64,000 bases of DNA, from positions 66,333,008 through 66,397,007 of the forward strand of contig OZ026624.1 of assembly GCA_964020975.1 (NCBI GenBank), read 5' to 3'. Both the position numbers and the translations under genes were made by a program. Positions 48,453 through 61,600 of the stretch are shown one piece after another. The notes beneath the pieces are model-generated. The model worked only from the letters and a program-made list of their open reading frames with translations, searched no databases and had not been told where the DNA came from. How positions within the stretch are numbered: position 1 is the stretch's first letter; every line of letters begins with the position of its first letter. The DNA comes from Hermodice carunculata (lineage: Eukaryota > Annelida > Polychaeta > Eunicida > Amphinomidae).

Positions 48453-50097
48453 GTGAAGGGGAGCATCAGTATCAAAGTCGTGTGGCACAGTCATGAATAT
48501 AAAGTCAGTAGTAAAAATTCTTAGTGTGTGCCCATCTAGTACATCGAATTGTAGTTATCATAAACGTGAAACAGTTGCGCCTAATCAAAAATGTTATTTT
48601 GTTGAGACTTGTTAAATGTTCCATAGAAGAACTGGGGCTTCACTAGAAAACAGGGGCAGGCACCTTCGATAGCCAGTATTTATTCCAGGATAGGAACGTA
48701 CCATACTCAGTGGGTAAACTTCTGCTGTATGATGTATCCTGTTTTCTTGGAAAAAAGATGTGAAGCCTTGCTCTGATGTCGTTTCTTTCTATATATTTGC
48801 AGTGGTGTTGCCACACTCCACCATGAATGAATGCAGGTCCTATGTGTCTGCAGCTCCTTACATTTAGGTATAAATGAACACAATTCCTCTGATTTAGTAG
48901 TATATCTTTACAATGTTTATAATGGCGTGTATGGTAGGGCCAGTATTTAGTAGTCAATCCGTGGTAAACAGTTACAATATCAATATACTCAAGCGCAAAA
49001 GCTCAAGCAAAAGCACTTGGTCCAACAGTTGGTTGGTAGCATGGACACATGCGGAACCTACTGCACGCTCTGCTGACTACTGCAGTTTTACTTCGGTGAA
49101 ATATCAATGAAATCATTATGCTGTAACTATATTTCCTCTTTAATGAACCTTGACAGGCAGTGCGAAAGGTCTCATAAAGAATAGCCTACTGAAGTTGTTG
49201 AGATTTTGCTGATTGTTTAAATTTTAACAATGATAAGGATGTGGCTGGCGTAATGTCAACACTGATATTTTTTTATCGGTGATCAGTTTTGACAGTGTTG
49301 TTTTTATGTTGATGTTTCATTATATGATAATAATATTTCTTTGTTAGACTCACTCTCCGGGGTTAGGCCTGAAAAGGGAAGTGTACCTACTTACTTATAT
49401 GAATACGCATATAATATTTCTACTTAAGAGATTTATTGGTGATTTATTCAAGGCCTTTTAAAGATAGAATCTTCTTTCGACCATGTTTGAGAATAAATTC
49501 CTAATGGATTGTACAAGCCTCTCTACAAGTATTTATGACATAATGCGATATCTAAATTCATACACTGAAAATTTGCCGCCATTTTGCCAGCGTCTGATTT
49601 CGAAAGAATCTAAACTTGAGCTACAAGATTCACAAAAGACTTTTCTTGCTGCTGTACAGGTAGTCAATGTTACGGAAGATGTTATTAGGAAGATGCATTG
49701 GAGTCACTTGGCAGTGTGAAAATAGGACCATTCTCCAGAATTATGCACAATTTTACGCAACCTAGAGTTCCCGTGAGTGACCCTGAATTTGTTATGACAA
49801 TTGACTGGACAATGATGATGTAACAAGATGACTTGACAATGGCCCGTGCAACTGCAGAGTATACAAGGTGTCATCAAACGCAGCGAGAGGGATTCGTAAG
49901 AGAAAAGCTTTTGGAAAACAATGGGTTTTTGACACCTGCAATGAGTTATCCCGTTCTTCCAAAGGGCTCTTTGTTCAACCAACGCCAATTATTCTACAAG
50001 AAACTTTGCTGACATTGGCCTAATTAGTTGTCATGTATTTATATCGATAAGTTCAACTAAAGCCCGACATACAGAGTACGATTAAGTTCGATCCAGC
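48453..50097. other. Unassigned region
   Basis: Frames at 48643-48957 (minus) and 49483-49719 (plus) are open but have no motif I recognise. No repeat detected. Confidence 0.4.
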
Positions 50098-50362
50098 TGC
50101 CCCTAGCAATTAAAACCGACTTTCGACTTATACAACACGACTGCATACACAATCAGTTCTACTCCAATTTTCCATCCAATTTCTTCCAATTTCAGTTTCA
50201 GAAGACACTGCTCAGGTCACCATTTCTTAAATTTCCATGACCCCTGCATTCATGTTCTAAAAAGTAAAACTACCAGCCCAAATTCATCAAAGTATCCACA
50301 ACATGGCCGATGATAGAAACAACAAAATTGTTATGGTTGGGGCCCCAGGGCCCTAGATGTTG
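50098..50362 (+). repeat. 265-bp direct repeat, copy 1
   Basis: From TGCCCCTAGCAATTAAAACC to GGCCCTAGATGTTG. It matches copy 2 at 50593-50857 with about 8 substitutions by eye and no length difference, roughly 97 percent identity. A 230-bp spacer with an AAAG-rich stretch separates the two. Confidence 0.95.
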
Positions 50363-50592
50363 CAGTGTATTCCATCAAGAAAAAAAAGAAAAAGAAAACT
50401 AAGGCAGGGAACAAGTAAGTAGCCAATCACAACAGTAGTTCCCAGACCAAACAAGTACTAACTGGACAAACATCAAAACTGCCAAGTCTGCCGTGAGGAG
50501 CATTTGACTCTGAAAACTTGTGGTGTGAAATTTTCAGAATATTGTGTGTGATTTTTGTCGAATGAATATTATATGGAACAAGAAAGTAACAA

Positions 50593-50857
50593 TGCCCCTA
50601 GCAATTAAAACCGACTTTCGACTTATACAACACGACTGCATACACAATCAGTTCTACTCCAATTTTCCATCCAATTTCCACCAATTCCAGTTTGAGAAGA
50701 CACTGCTCAGGTCACCATTTCTTAAATCTCCATGACCCCTGTATTCATGTTCTAAAAAATAAAACTACCAGCCCAAATTCATCAAAGTATCCACAACATG
50801 GCCGATGATAGAAACAACAAAATTGTTATGGTTGGGGCCCTAGGGCCCTAGATGTTG
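50593..50857 (+). repeat. 265-bp direct repeat, copy 2
   Basis: Second copy, exactly 495 bp downstream. It is followed after about 400 bp by the gag-like fossil on the same strand, so the pair may belong to the leader of that element or be an unrelated segmental duplication. Confidence 0.95.
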
Positions 50858-51249
50858 ATTATATTCAGTTCCAGTGATTGTAAAATAAACAGCTGCACAA
50901 ACCAAGGGAAATCCTAACAAAGACTGCATGTCTCATGTGATTGGAATTCAAATGATGAAATTTCAAAAGGTATAAGTCTGAACAACCATTCAGATCTAAA
51001 ACAGATAATAATGGTGATCATTTACATCAAAATTATACTCCATTGAGCAACAGGTCAGTTCTGATCAATCAGAATATTCAAATGCCTCTTTTGTGCATTC
51101 TGAATTGGAAAGAGTGATAAAACAAAGACATTTTTACTTCCCTTCTTTCGATCCTGTACAATCCGACGACACATCACAATTACATGCCATGCCTGGTCAT
51201 GAAAATTTTAGATTAAGCCACAGAGGTCATTCTACATGACCTGAATATA

Positions 51250-53400
<2,151 letters not shown>

Positions 53401-56400
53401 TTTCTAATTTTTAGGTCAGCTGACTTATATGATGGCCAGTTTTCGGTCCATCTACAGTTGGTCCACAGTATTCATGTTGAACTTTGAATGCGCTGCTGTT
53501 TGTTTTGTTTGTTTTTCTTTAATTTTGTGTTTTTACTGTTTTTTCGACTTCTCGGACACTGTCACTGAAACTTGGTGGAAATATAGCTTGTGAGATGGTA
53601 TAAAGCGGTTCACTAAGTGTAAACGCTCTGGATCCCTGATTTGTAACGATTTGTTTTTCCAATTTTGGTACCTGTCGGTAAATCCATGTATTTCTATTGA
53701 TTACCATGTCAGTCAATGGGCATTGCAATTGCAACTCATATTTTTACCTCCTCTCCAAAATCCTCAACCCACTATACTTTCAGGTCTACAGGTCAAACGT
53801 GAAGGTCAGTTGAGGAAGGGTTCATGGAACAGCTCTCTTATCCTTTTTTGAAGAAGTCTTGAGTGTTTTCACTTTTCTTGACTTTTTCTCCGAAACTGTA
53901 AGCTGGATCTTCTTTAGATGCACTGGAAATGTACGTGGACTTGCTGAATACCAATTATTTCATTACATGGTGGAAGTGTTATTTTCTGATTTTCAACAAA
54001 TTCTCAGATTCTGAAAAATCGGAAAAGGATATTTTCATGTTTGCAATAGTTACGGTGGTCTGAAACAAAGGTGACCTTTAGATAATATTGAAGCTCACAG
54101 AACTATTTTAGGGTATACACGCATGTAAGGTCACTACAGTCCTCTTTCTTTGTATTTTGTTTGTTTGTTTGTTTAGTTTAGGTTTTTTTTTGGGGGGGGG
54201 GGTAGAAAGCTATTTTCAACTTTTCAAAAAACGAATCGTGGATTTAGCCTGATTTGGGGTTTGTAATTTATATACTTAGAACAAGTGCACAGTGAACCAA
54301 AACTACCTGATTATATGTTTGTACTTGTACCCGAAATCTTAGATCTTTACTCATAACCTTATTTACCGCCTTGTATTTTAAGTTGTCTTGACTTTATTCA
54401 TCAGTTCCAGTCATGTGACCAGCCCCTGTGCATCCTGAAATAATTTTCGTACCACGTAATATCGTCTACATGTAGCATAGGGTCCGCACAGGCGAACCAA
54501 GGTCTTAAAAATTTGTCTATTTGTCTTACTATAATTTAATCTTCTTCAAAATAACTGGCTGGATTATCTTCAAACTTGGCGTGAATGACTTTGACCTGAT
54601 CCGTTCCTTTTTTCGTTGTCACACATGGCTGCCATAACGTAGTAAATTTAACACGTCGCATCACGTTTTGTAAACATTAATAACAATGAGTTCATGTGGC
54701 GTAGAATCAGTGATGGTGCTGTAAATGTATGTAAATATAATTTTACCCAAAAGAGAACGTCCAGTCATCTTAACACTCTTTCAGAATGTCGCTACTCAGA
54801 TTCTGTATGAAGTGTATTAATCAGGTCACATTCAAGTGATTTTTGTCCATTGATATGAATGTTTTCTTGTTGCGGAGCCAGGGGTAATCGTACGAGATGA
54901 TCTCCTCTGAAACTGATAAGAAAATGCCTGTAAATGTGCGCAGCATTACTTAGGAAGGATAGATAGGTTTCTTCTTCTTTTTTTTTTTTTAGCAATGACG
55001 ACGTTGATGTATGCCCTGTCACAAGCAGATTTGTTTAATTTAACTTGAACTTTACACGTACGTGATGGTAATCATTTTAGAATGTAGACTCCGACCATAT
55101 AAATAACCTTGATGTAATTCCCAGCTGACTGGGCAAGTTCAGTGAATGTCGTCTCAACCCAATAACATGAAAGTTAATTTAATACTTAGTTATCACATAT
55201 GCTGATGGGCAGCAAAAGAGGCTAAGTTTAGGTTGTATTTGGGTGCCATTTATCTGATTGGCAAGGTTGTTGAACAATTTCCGTGAATTTGGTTTCCAGT
55301 TAATAATTCACGAAATATTCGAGGTAGGACCTTTATATTACACTTGGCGATGTACACAGTGAGTTTCAGCTTAGTCATAAGGTTAGAAAGCAAAGATATT
55401 GTTTTAATAGTACGTACATGACCGAGAAGGAAAAATCAGACTTTCAAGCAAAATTTTAAAAAGGAAAACTACATACATTTTATCTAACTTTCTTACAATT
55501 ATTTAAGTGTTCGAAATGAACAGTGAAGTCCTATATAGTCTTTATCACACCGGGCTTGTCAGTAAGCTTATCGTGTCAGACAATTTGTTGTCCATCGTCT
55601 TTGTCCATCATCACTTTACTGGAGAGGGTGTACTTTCGATGGATCTGCACCAGGTATTCCAAATGGCACGCTCCAGTCTACCAGGAAGTTGACTGAACGT
55701 CTTGCCAAAAATAGAAGAAAAAAAATTATCTGAAAGTACTTATGTCACTTAGAAATTGTTTGGGAATAAGTCTGGGTACTACTGGACAATAACAATAAGT
55801 TGTCCACCAGTACGTGCTGCAATGTGAATGCATTCTTCGAGTTTATACTGCGTTTTAATGCTTGTGAATTTTCAAAACTTCCAGACTGTATATTCTTCAA
55901 ACTTTTTGGGACTGTATCTCGAGATACGTAGCTGCAATGGCCTGATTTTCCATGAATTGTTGTTTTCAATAAGTGATTTTTAGACATTTTGGTATCAATA
56001 TACAATACCATGCTAATGCGTAACCTCGCACAAACATGTACGTGAATCCATATGTTTGTGTTGGACCCCCCCCCCCCCCCCCAAAAAAAAGCCAATGAAT
56101 CAATTGGCTGGATCGGCATAATGAAATATTCATTTAGGTTCCCTTCATATATGTTGTTACATATGGGTGCTCTCTTCTTAAAACCGCAGTGGGCACCACC
56201 AGAACCTCACTTATCGCATAGATTTGCCCCGCATTTTCATTACATATTTCTTTCACACGCGTGCAAAATAAAAAACAAAACAAAGCACAAAACTCGCGTA
56301 GTTTTTTTCAATTTAATCAACTTTATGGCCCATGTGACATTCTAACAATAATCCCGGTTATCCATATCATGCAGCATTTACATCTCAAGCAGTGTGTGTC

Positions 56401-57403
56401 TTAGCCTAATTTAAACAACTCTAGATTTCCATTGTTCTCTCAAGTATATTGGTGCCTGGTGGCCTTAAATTGAATCGATGTTATTTGTAATCAACGGCCT
56501 CTTTACCACTGACACAAATTCAACATTTTGGAATAACAGTACTTTTTGTCCCAGAGAAAAATACTTTGCTAACAATTAGGGAAATTCTAAACAAAAAAAT
56601 GTCTTCATTGTTTTAAAACGTAGAAGTAAATGTAACCGATATTAAAATTAACGGTGGGTCAACTTAACTTTTTTGCATTTTCAAAGATAATCTATTACAT
56701 TGAAATAAACATGCCGACAAAGTAATCTGTATCACAAACAATTGGCATTATTAACAAAATTGAAATAATGTAATACACACAATATTATTTTGACAATTAA
56801 CTAATGCTCCTACACTTATAATAAACCATCCGTTTTGTCTATCTCAAAAACAGAAGAATTGCAAAACTACAGAAAACTTGCGAGAATAGTGACATTCATC
56901 CTATAGTTCAGAAAAAACCGTCTTAAGGTCACTGAATCTCGTAAAAACCAAGAATATGTTCTTAACTACTGAAATACTACAATAATCAACTTGCAGAACA
57001 CTTTACTCACACAAGTACAATTCTAGCTTGATTGACCCACAATTGTTTCAGATTTACTTATGTGTTGTTGTTTTTTAAGCCTGTCCCACTGAAGAGACTC
57101 AGTTGAAGGGAAACCAGATTTGAACAGGATCTAGACACATACTTTTACATTTGAATCCTTTCAGTAACCATGCTCAACATATGTTTGTACCCACGTTGGC
57201 TCAGGTGCTATTGAAACAAACCTGTCCGCAATAAGGGTATGACAGCAGCGCCACGTGGAAATAGTTTTGTACAATCAAATTAATCTTCACTCCTATTCGA
57301 GGAATCAACCAGCAATTTGAGAGAAGTAGTGAAAAATTACAAACAAAAAAGAGAGAAAAATGGAAACAAGAGCGTCATATGTCACAGAAATTAGGAGATA
57401 CAT
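53401..57403. other. Four kilobases without a recognised gene
   Basis: No family motif found in any frame. Homopolymer junctions are present: T9-G11 at about 54183-54202 and C17-A8 at 56066-56090. 56350-57300 is particularly AT-rich. Confidence 0.4.
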
Positions 57404-57467
57404 AGACAAACAGACAGATAGGTAGATAGATAGAAAGATAAATAGACAGGCAGGCAGAGAGAGAGAA

Positions 57468-57505
<38 letters not shown>

Positions 57506-57523
57506 TGAGAGAGAGAGAGAGGG
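57404..57523. repeat. GACA/GATA/GA compound microsatellite
   Basis: GACA and GATA units pass into CAGG and then about 70 bases of GA with AAAG interruptions. Confidence 0.95.
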
Positions 57524-57902
57524 GCGTCTCCTGTGTATTTTCAAGGTAATTGGTTAGCACTTTATGATATTTTCACGTAATCTCTCCCAAAGAATAAACA
57601 ACAACAGTCTTGAAAACACTCAAAAATCAATACATAAAATATGAGACAAACGTGGTAGAGACCCATCCAACTTGTCTCAGCAACAAATCTTACGAGAATA
57701 ATTTTGTCAGTTTTGGAGTACCAGCAAAAATGTGAATTGTGGCGATAGACAAAGGAACACCATAAATGTTTAGACATATACAGTAATTGGATTGGATACG
57801 GAGCATAGAGAATGGTGCAATTATGGAGAATGTTTTCTTTTCTATAAACAGTATCAAGTTTATAATTTGTATTAATACATATTACAATAAATCCGATCGT
57901 CG

Positions 57903-58066
57903 TATTATTATTCTTATTATTATTATTATTATTATTATTATTGTTATTGTTATTGTTATTGTTATTGTTATTGTTATTGTTACTGTTACTGTTACTGTTA
58001 CTGTTGTTGTTGTTGTTGTTATTGTTATTGTTGTTGTTGTTATTGTTATTGTTATTGTTATTGTTA

Positions 58067-58148
<82 letters not shown>
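57903..58148. repeat. TTA/TTG trinucleotide array, 246 bp
   Basis: The array is patterned: TTA runs at both ends, TTATTG alternation inside, and a central TTACTG then TTG block. Because the unit is a triplet, all six frames are open across it, giving poly-Asn on the minus strand and poly-Leu, Ile or Val on the plus strand. Confidence 0.95.
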
Positions 58149-59700
58149 TCATGTAACAACCATAATAACCCGGGAGCAAAATGACTGTACATGCTTTCTG
58201 CCATTGCCGCTCAGTCACAAATTCTGCAGGAATAAGGTGACGTCACAATTCCTAACCTTCATTAGGATCAAACATTTTGCAACTTTAGTAAACAGACTAA
58301 TAGAACTTAAATGGAATTTGTGTGGTGAAAATGTATGGTCCCGTCAATGCAAAGTAAACTCGGTTATCTTTGGGGTGACCAGGCGTATTTGTATGGAAGT
58401 GAAATTGGGGCACACTTTGATTTTACCTGTAAGCAATTTTTAATGGATGCATGGCAATGCGGGCGTGAACTACTTGACTTGCCTGTACCTACCTTTTAGA
58501 TTCCATGTACATTTGACCTGCTGTCACTGTGTTTTACATGCGTTGTTTTACCTGTGTATATTCTGTTTTTTATTTGGCATACCGCAGGTCATGCCCTACC
58601 CCCGTAGTAAAGGGGTAGCTTCAGCCAATAAATTATTAAATTCCTGCAGTTGCCCACCAGCTGTCCAAATTTGCTATTCTGTATAATTGTTAAAGCTAGC
58701 TACCCATAATACCTTAGGGGTTTTGCTTCCCAGTTTTATCAAGTATAGGGTTCCTCACTCAGTCCGAGTTGTACCTGGCGATGATAATGTCCCTAACTAC
58801 ATACAAAATACGCTAAATTGTGACAGATGAAGAGACCTAAGTTAAACAAAATATTACATTGACTCAAAATTCTTATATTATACAAGTGTAAAGTTGTCAC
58901 TGTTTACATGTAGCCAAATGATTCGTGGTTACATTATCTTAAGTAAATAACAAGAAATCTGCAAGTTGCAAAGCATTCTGCTGGCATCTCCACCGACACC
59001 ACATTGTTGCCAGCCTACCAGCTTCTTTCTTAAAGAACTGTACGCTGTGGCTCGGTCTTGAGCGTAGAGGTTGGAGGATAATAAGCACCCCGTTAACGTT
59101 ATTATAGCATGGGGATTCTGTATCAGCAGTCAATTTTTGCGATAGTAGTCGAGTGGGGGTGAATAGTCTCGAGCGCCTGTGCTCTGACTTCCCTCACTCA
59201 GCAACTCGGCTTGAGGGTGCACCAAAGAATTAATGCGGAGTGCACGGGTCCGATGAAGTGCCACTGAAAAGGTAGCATTATGCATGCATTCAATGATCTC
59301 AAGCAGATGTTATTTCAGAAGGAGACCAATATTGTGTGTGAAAGTAAGACCCACAGTATTTTTGATGTTAGATACATAAGTTTCTTTTTTTACTGAACCT
59401 TGCCTCCAGTGAAATGTATTAATACATAAAATATATGGTTCTGTGCTGTTAATTTGTCTTTAATTTGTCTGGTGACCACCAGGTGTCATCTGTGCACAGC
59501 CATAAAAATTTCCACCGAAAACTTTTTTGTAATTTGATCAAAAACTGACAGCTTCAATCCTGTACTTTAATTGCATTATTTTGATTTTCCTGTAAATATT
59601 ACGGAAAAAAATGTTATGGGCCTTTAAATAGAGCAAAATTAAAAAAGAAATGCATAGACTTTTTAATTCTTAAGTGCATTCTTGACCTGTATGTCGGGAG
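58149..59700. other. Unassigned region
   Basis: No gene recognised. TGACGTCA occurs at 58238-58245. 58970-59240 is moderately GC-richer, with a 64-codon minus frame of unknown nature. Confidence 0.4.
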
Positions 59701-59707
59701 GGACTTG

Positions 59708-59747
59708 TGACGTCAGTTGGGAATCCCCTCTCATAAATGGGATTTCC
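59708..59747 (+). promoter_or_regulatory. CRE plus two Rel/NF-kB-type sites upstream of a LINE
   Basis: TGACGTCA (59708-59715) is a perfect CRE palindrome. GGGAATCCCC (59719-59728) fits the Rel consensus GGGRNNYYCC, and GGGATTTCC (59739-59747) is a second Rel-type word. They sit about 250-290 bp before the first ATG of the LINE ORF1 at 59995, so they could lie in its 5' UTR promoter. Function is inferred from words only. Confidence 0.3.
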
Positions 59748-59994
59748 TCATGCATGCTCAGTCACAATGTCAACAGAATTTGAATGGTAGCCGGTAACCG
59801 AAAACACGATTCCAAGTAAAACAAAACATCGAAGTACAACGTTAACAAGCTAAGCACAATTAATTATGAAGCTGATAATGTCCAAGTAGATCGATCAGTT
59901 TATAAAATTAGAATTCATAACTGGTTGTTACCTTGCCAGGCATGTTAACGGTACATCCATAGGTAGCGATAGAGACTACACTTTTTTCTAAAAC

Positions 59995-60690
59995 ATGCCA
60001 AGAGGACAATGCAGAGGAAACACCACAAATAAAGATACCAGGGGTAATGGTAGAGGTAGAGGAAAAGGAGGTAGAAGTCACCTCACACCTGCAGCTGTAT
60101 CTGAACAACATTCAATTATTACAGTCCCTGGGATAAGGACGATTCCCAAGCCCCTTGTTTGAAATGTGAACAAGTTTTCTCAGATAGCAAGAAAGATCAT
60201 ATGCTCTTATGTGAAAGATGTAATGGATGGACATGCCAAGATTGTTTAGAAATATCAGATACAGAATACAATGTTATACCCAAAGGAACATCAATTTGTA
60301 CTATTTTTGTGACGAACGTAACTGAGCGGCCATCTCAGCCGTTCAAACAGATGTTAACATTGAGGAGAAATGCAAGTTCTATTGTGAGAAAATAAAGAGG
60401 AGAATTCTCGCTGTCGAAGAACGTTTGTCCCTGAAAGCAGAAAAGTCAGTTGCAGACAGTCTAGTTGCTAGGATAAAAAAGATGGTGGATCAGGTTAGAA
60501 TCTTGCAACAGACATATCTAAAACTAATACCAAGGTTGACCTCTTCAAGGACGAATATGAGGAAAAAGCTAAAGGAGAAAAAAACTTTTATCATTAGGGA
60601 TGTAGCTGAGAAGGAGAATGTTGAAGATTTGATGGTGTACAAGAAATATTATGTGTCATCAGGGTACATACTACGAAAACAGAGGAATTA
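59995..60690 (+). pseudogene. LINE ORF1 with PHD-type zinc finger and coiled coil, broken
   Basis: The reading starts at ATG 59995 with a basic RG-rich head (MPRGQCRGN, then GNGRGRGKGGR). It stays open for 55 codons, and a frame change near 60160 is needed to reach CLKCEQVFSDSKKDHMLLC and ERCNGWTCQDCLEISDTEYN. CxxC, CxxC and CxxC pairs around a tryptophan are the core of a PHD-like zinc finger. A later frame (60425-60691) gives RLSLKAEKSVADSLVARIKK-like heptads, a probable coiled coil. PHD-bearing ORF1 proteins are known in CR1/L2-type LINEs, where they bind the element RNA or chromatin. At least three frame changes make it non-functional. Confidence 0.75.
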
Positions 60691-60936
60691 ACTAGACAGG
60701 GCCCTAAACCTAAGCCTCAAAATAGAAACAGCAATCCCTCTAAGGCCACTTTTGCAGGTGAAAATCAATCAGTTGCCACCCCAGGTGGCACTGGTGCTAT
60801 TATTGACACTGGAAATCAAAACGAAGTTGCTATAACTTCCATTATCAGATACAGGCCAATCAGGGTCAAGTTCAAAGTGCTAGGAGACAAAAGAAAAACC
60901 TCACACTTAGAATTGCAACGCGAAAAATAACAAAGA

Positions 60937-61580
60937 ATTTTTTGGTTGAAAATTTGCACTTTCAATGCACAATACCTTAAGTCAAAATCTGCACATTTTT
61001 CTTCTTTTTTAGTAGAAACTGTCCAAACTTCGATCTTCTATTATCAAATCTGTCTACCCAGTTTTTACAGAGTGGTATACTTTGCCCCAAGACTGGAGAG
61101 ATGCAAATGTAACACCCATGCATTAAGAAGGATCTGGACAGTTGTATTCTAATTATAGACCAGTTTCTCTAACCGGTGAGGTGCTTTAACTTTTCGAAAG
61201 AATAATTCACGACCAACTCCTGAGATTAGTGCTAGTAAGTTAAACTATTGTGAGCAGCATGGGTTCTACGACAAGTGTAGTTGTATCTCACAACTATTAT
61301 AATGTCTTTTTGATTGGTCCTGTAATTTAGATCAGAGAACAGAAACGCACATGGTGTATCTTGATTTTGCTAAAGCATTTGATACAGTCCCCCATAAACA
61401 TTTAATATACAAACTAAGTAGGTATCAGATGGAAGGTCCATAATTGGATTCAGAGCTTTCTGCAAGGTAGAAAAAAAACAGAAGGTAGTTCTCAGGAACG
61501 GAGTTTCTTCCTGACAAAGAGTAACCAGTGGTGTGCTCAAAGGCTCGATCTTGGGGCCATTGTTGTTTCTCAAGAAACAT
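60937..61580 (+). pseudogene. LINE ORF2, endonuclease start joined to reverse transcriptase, truncated
   Basis: LKICTFNAQYLKSKSAHF at about 60945-61000 is the start of an apurinic-like endonuclease. Within about 60 bp the sequence reads EWYTLPQDWRDANVTP, then NYRPVSLTGEV (61160), HMVYLDFAKAFDTVPHKHLI (61350-61405, with the catalytic YLDF aspartate) and GVLKGSILGPLLFL (about 61530-61575). Most of the endonuclease and the linker are therefore deleted, and several frame changes are present. The RT breaks off right after GPLLFL, before the ADD box, where the Penelope-like element begins. The motifs fit the CR1/L2 group. It is the same element as the ORF1 at 59995. Confidence 0.85.
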
Positions 61581-61600
61581 AACAAGAAATTAATGAATAT

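Noticed and set aside
57562-58218. 218-codon minus-strand frame rich in asparagine, and matching 218-codon plus-strand frame
   Set aside because: Both are by-products of the TTA/TTG triplet array, which cannot contain stops in these frames; the flanking parts show no motif.
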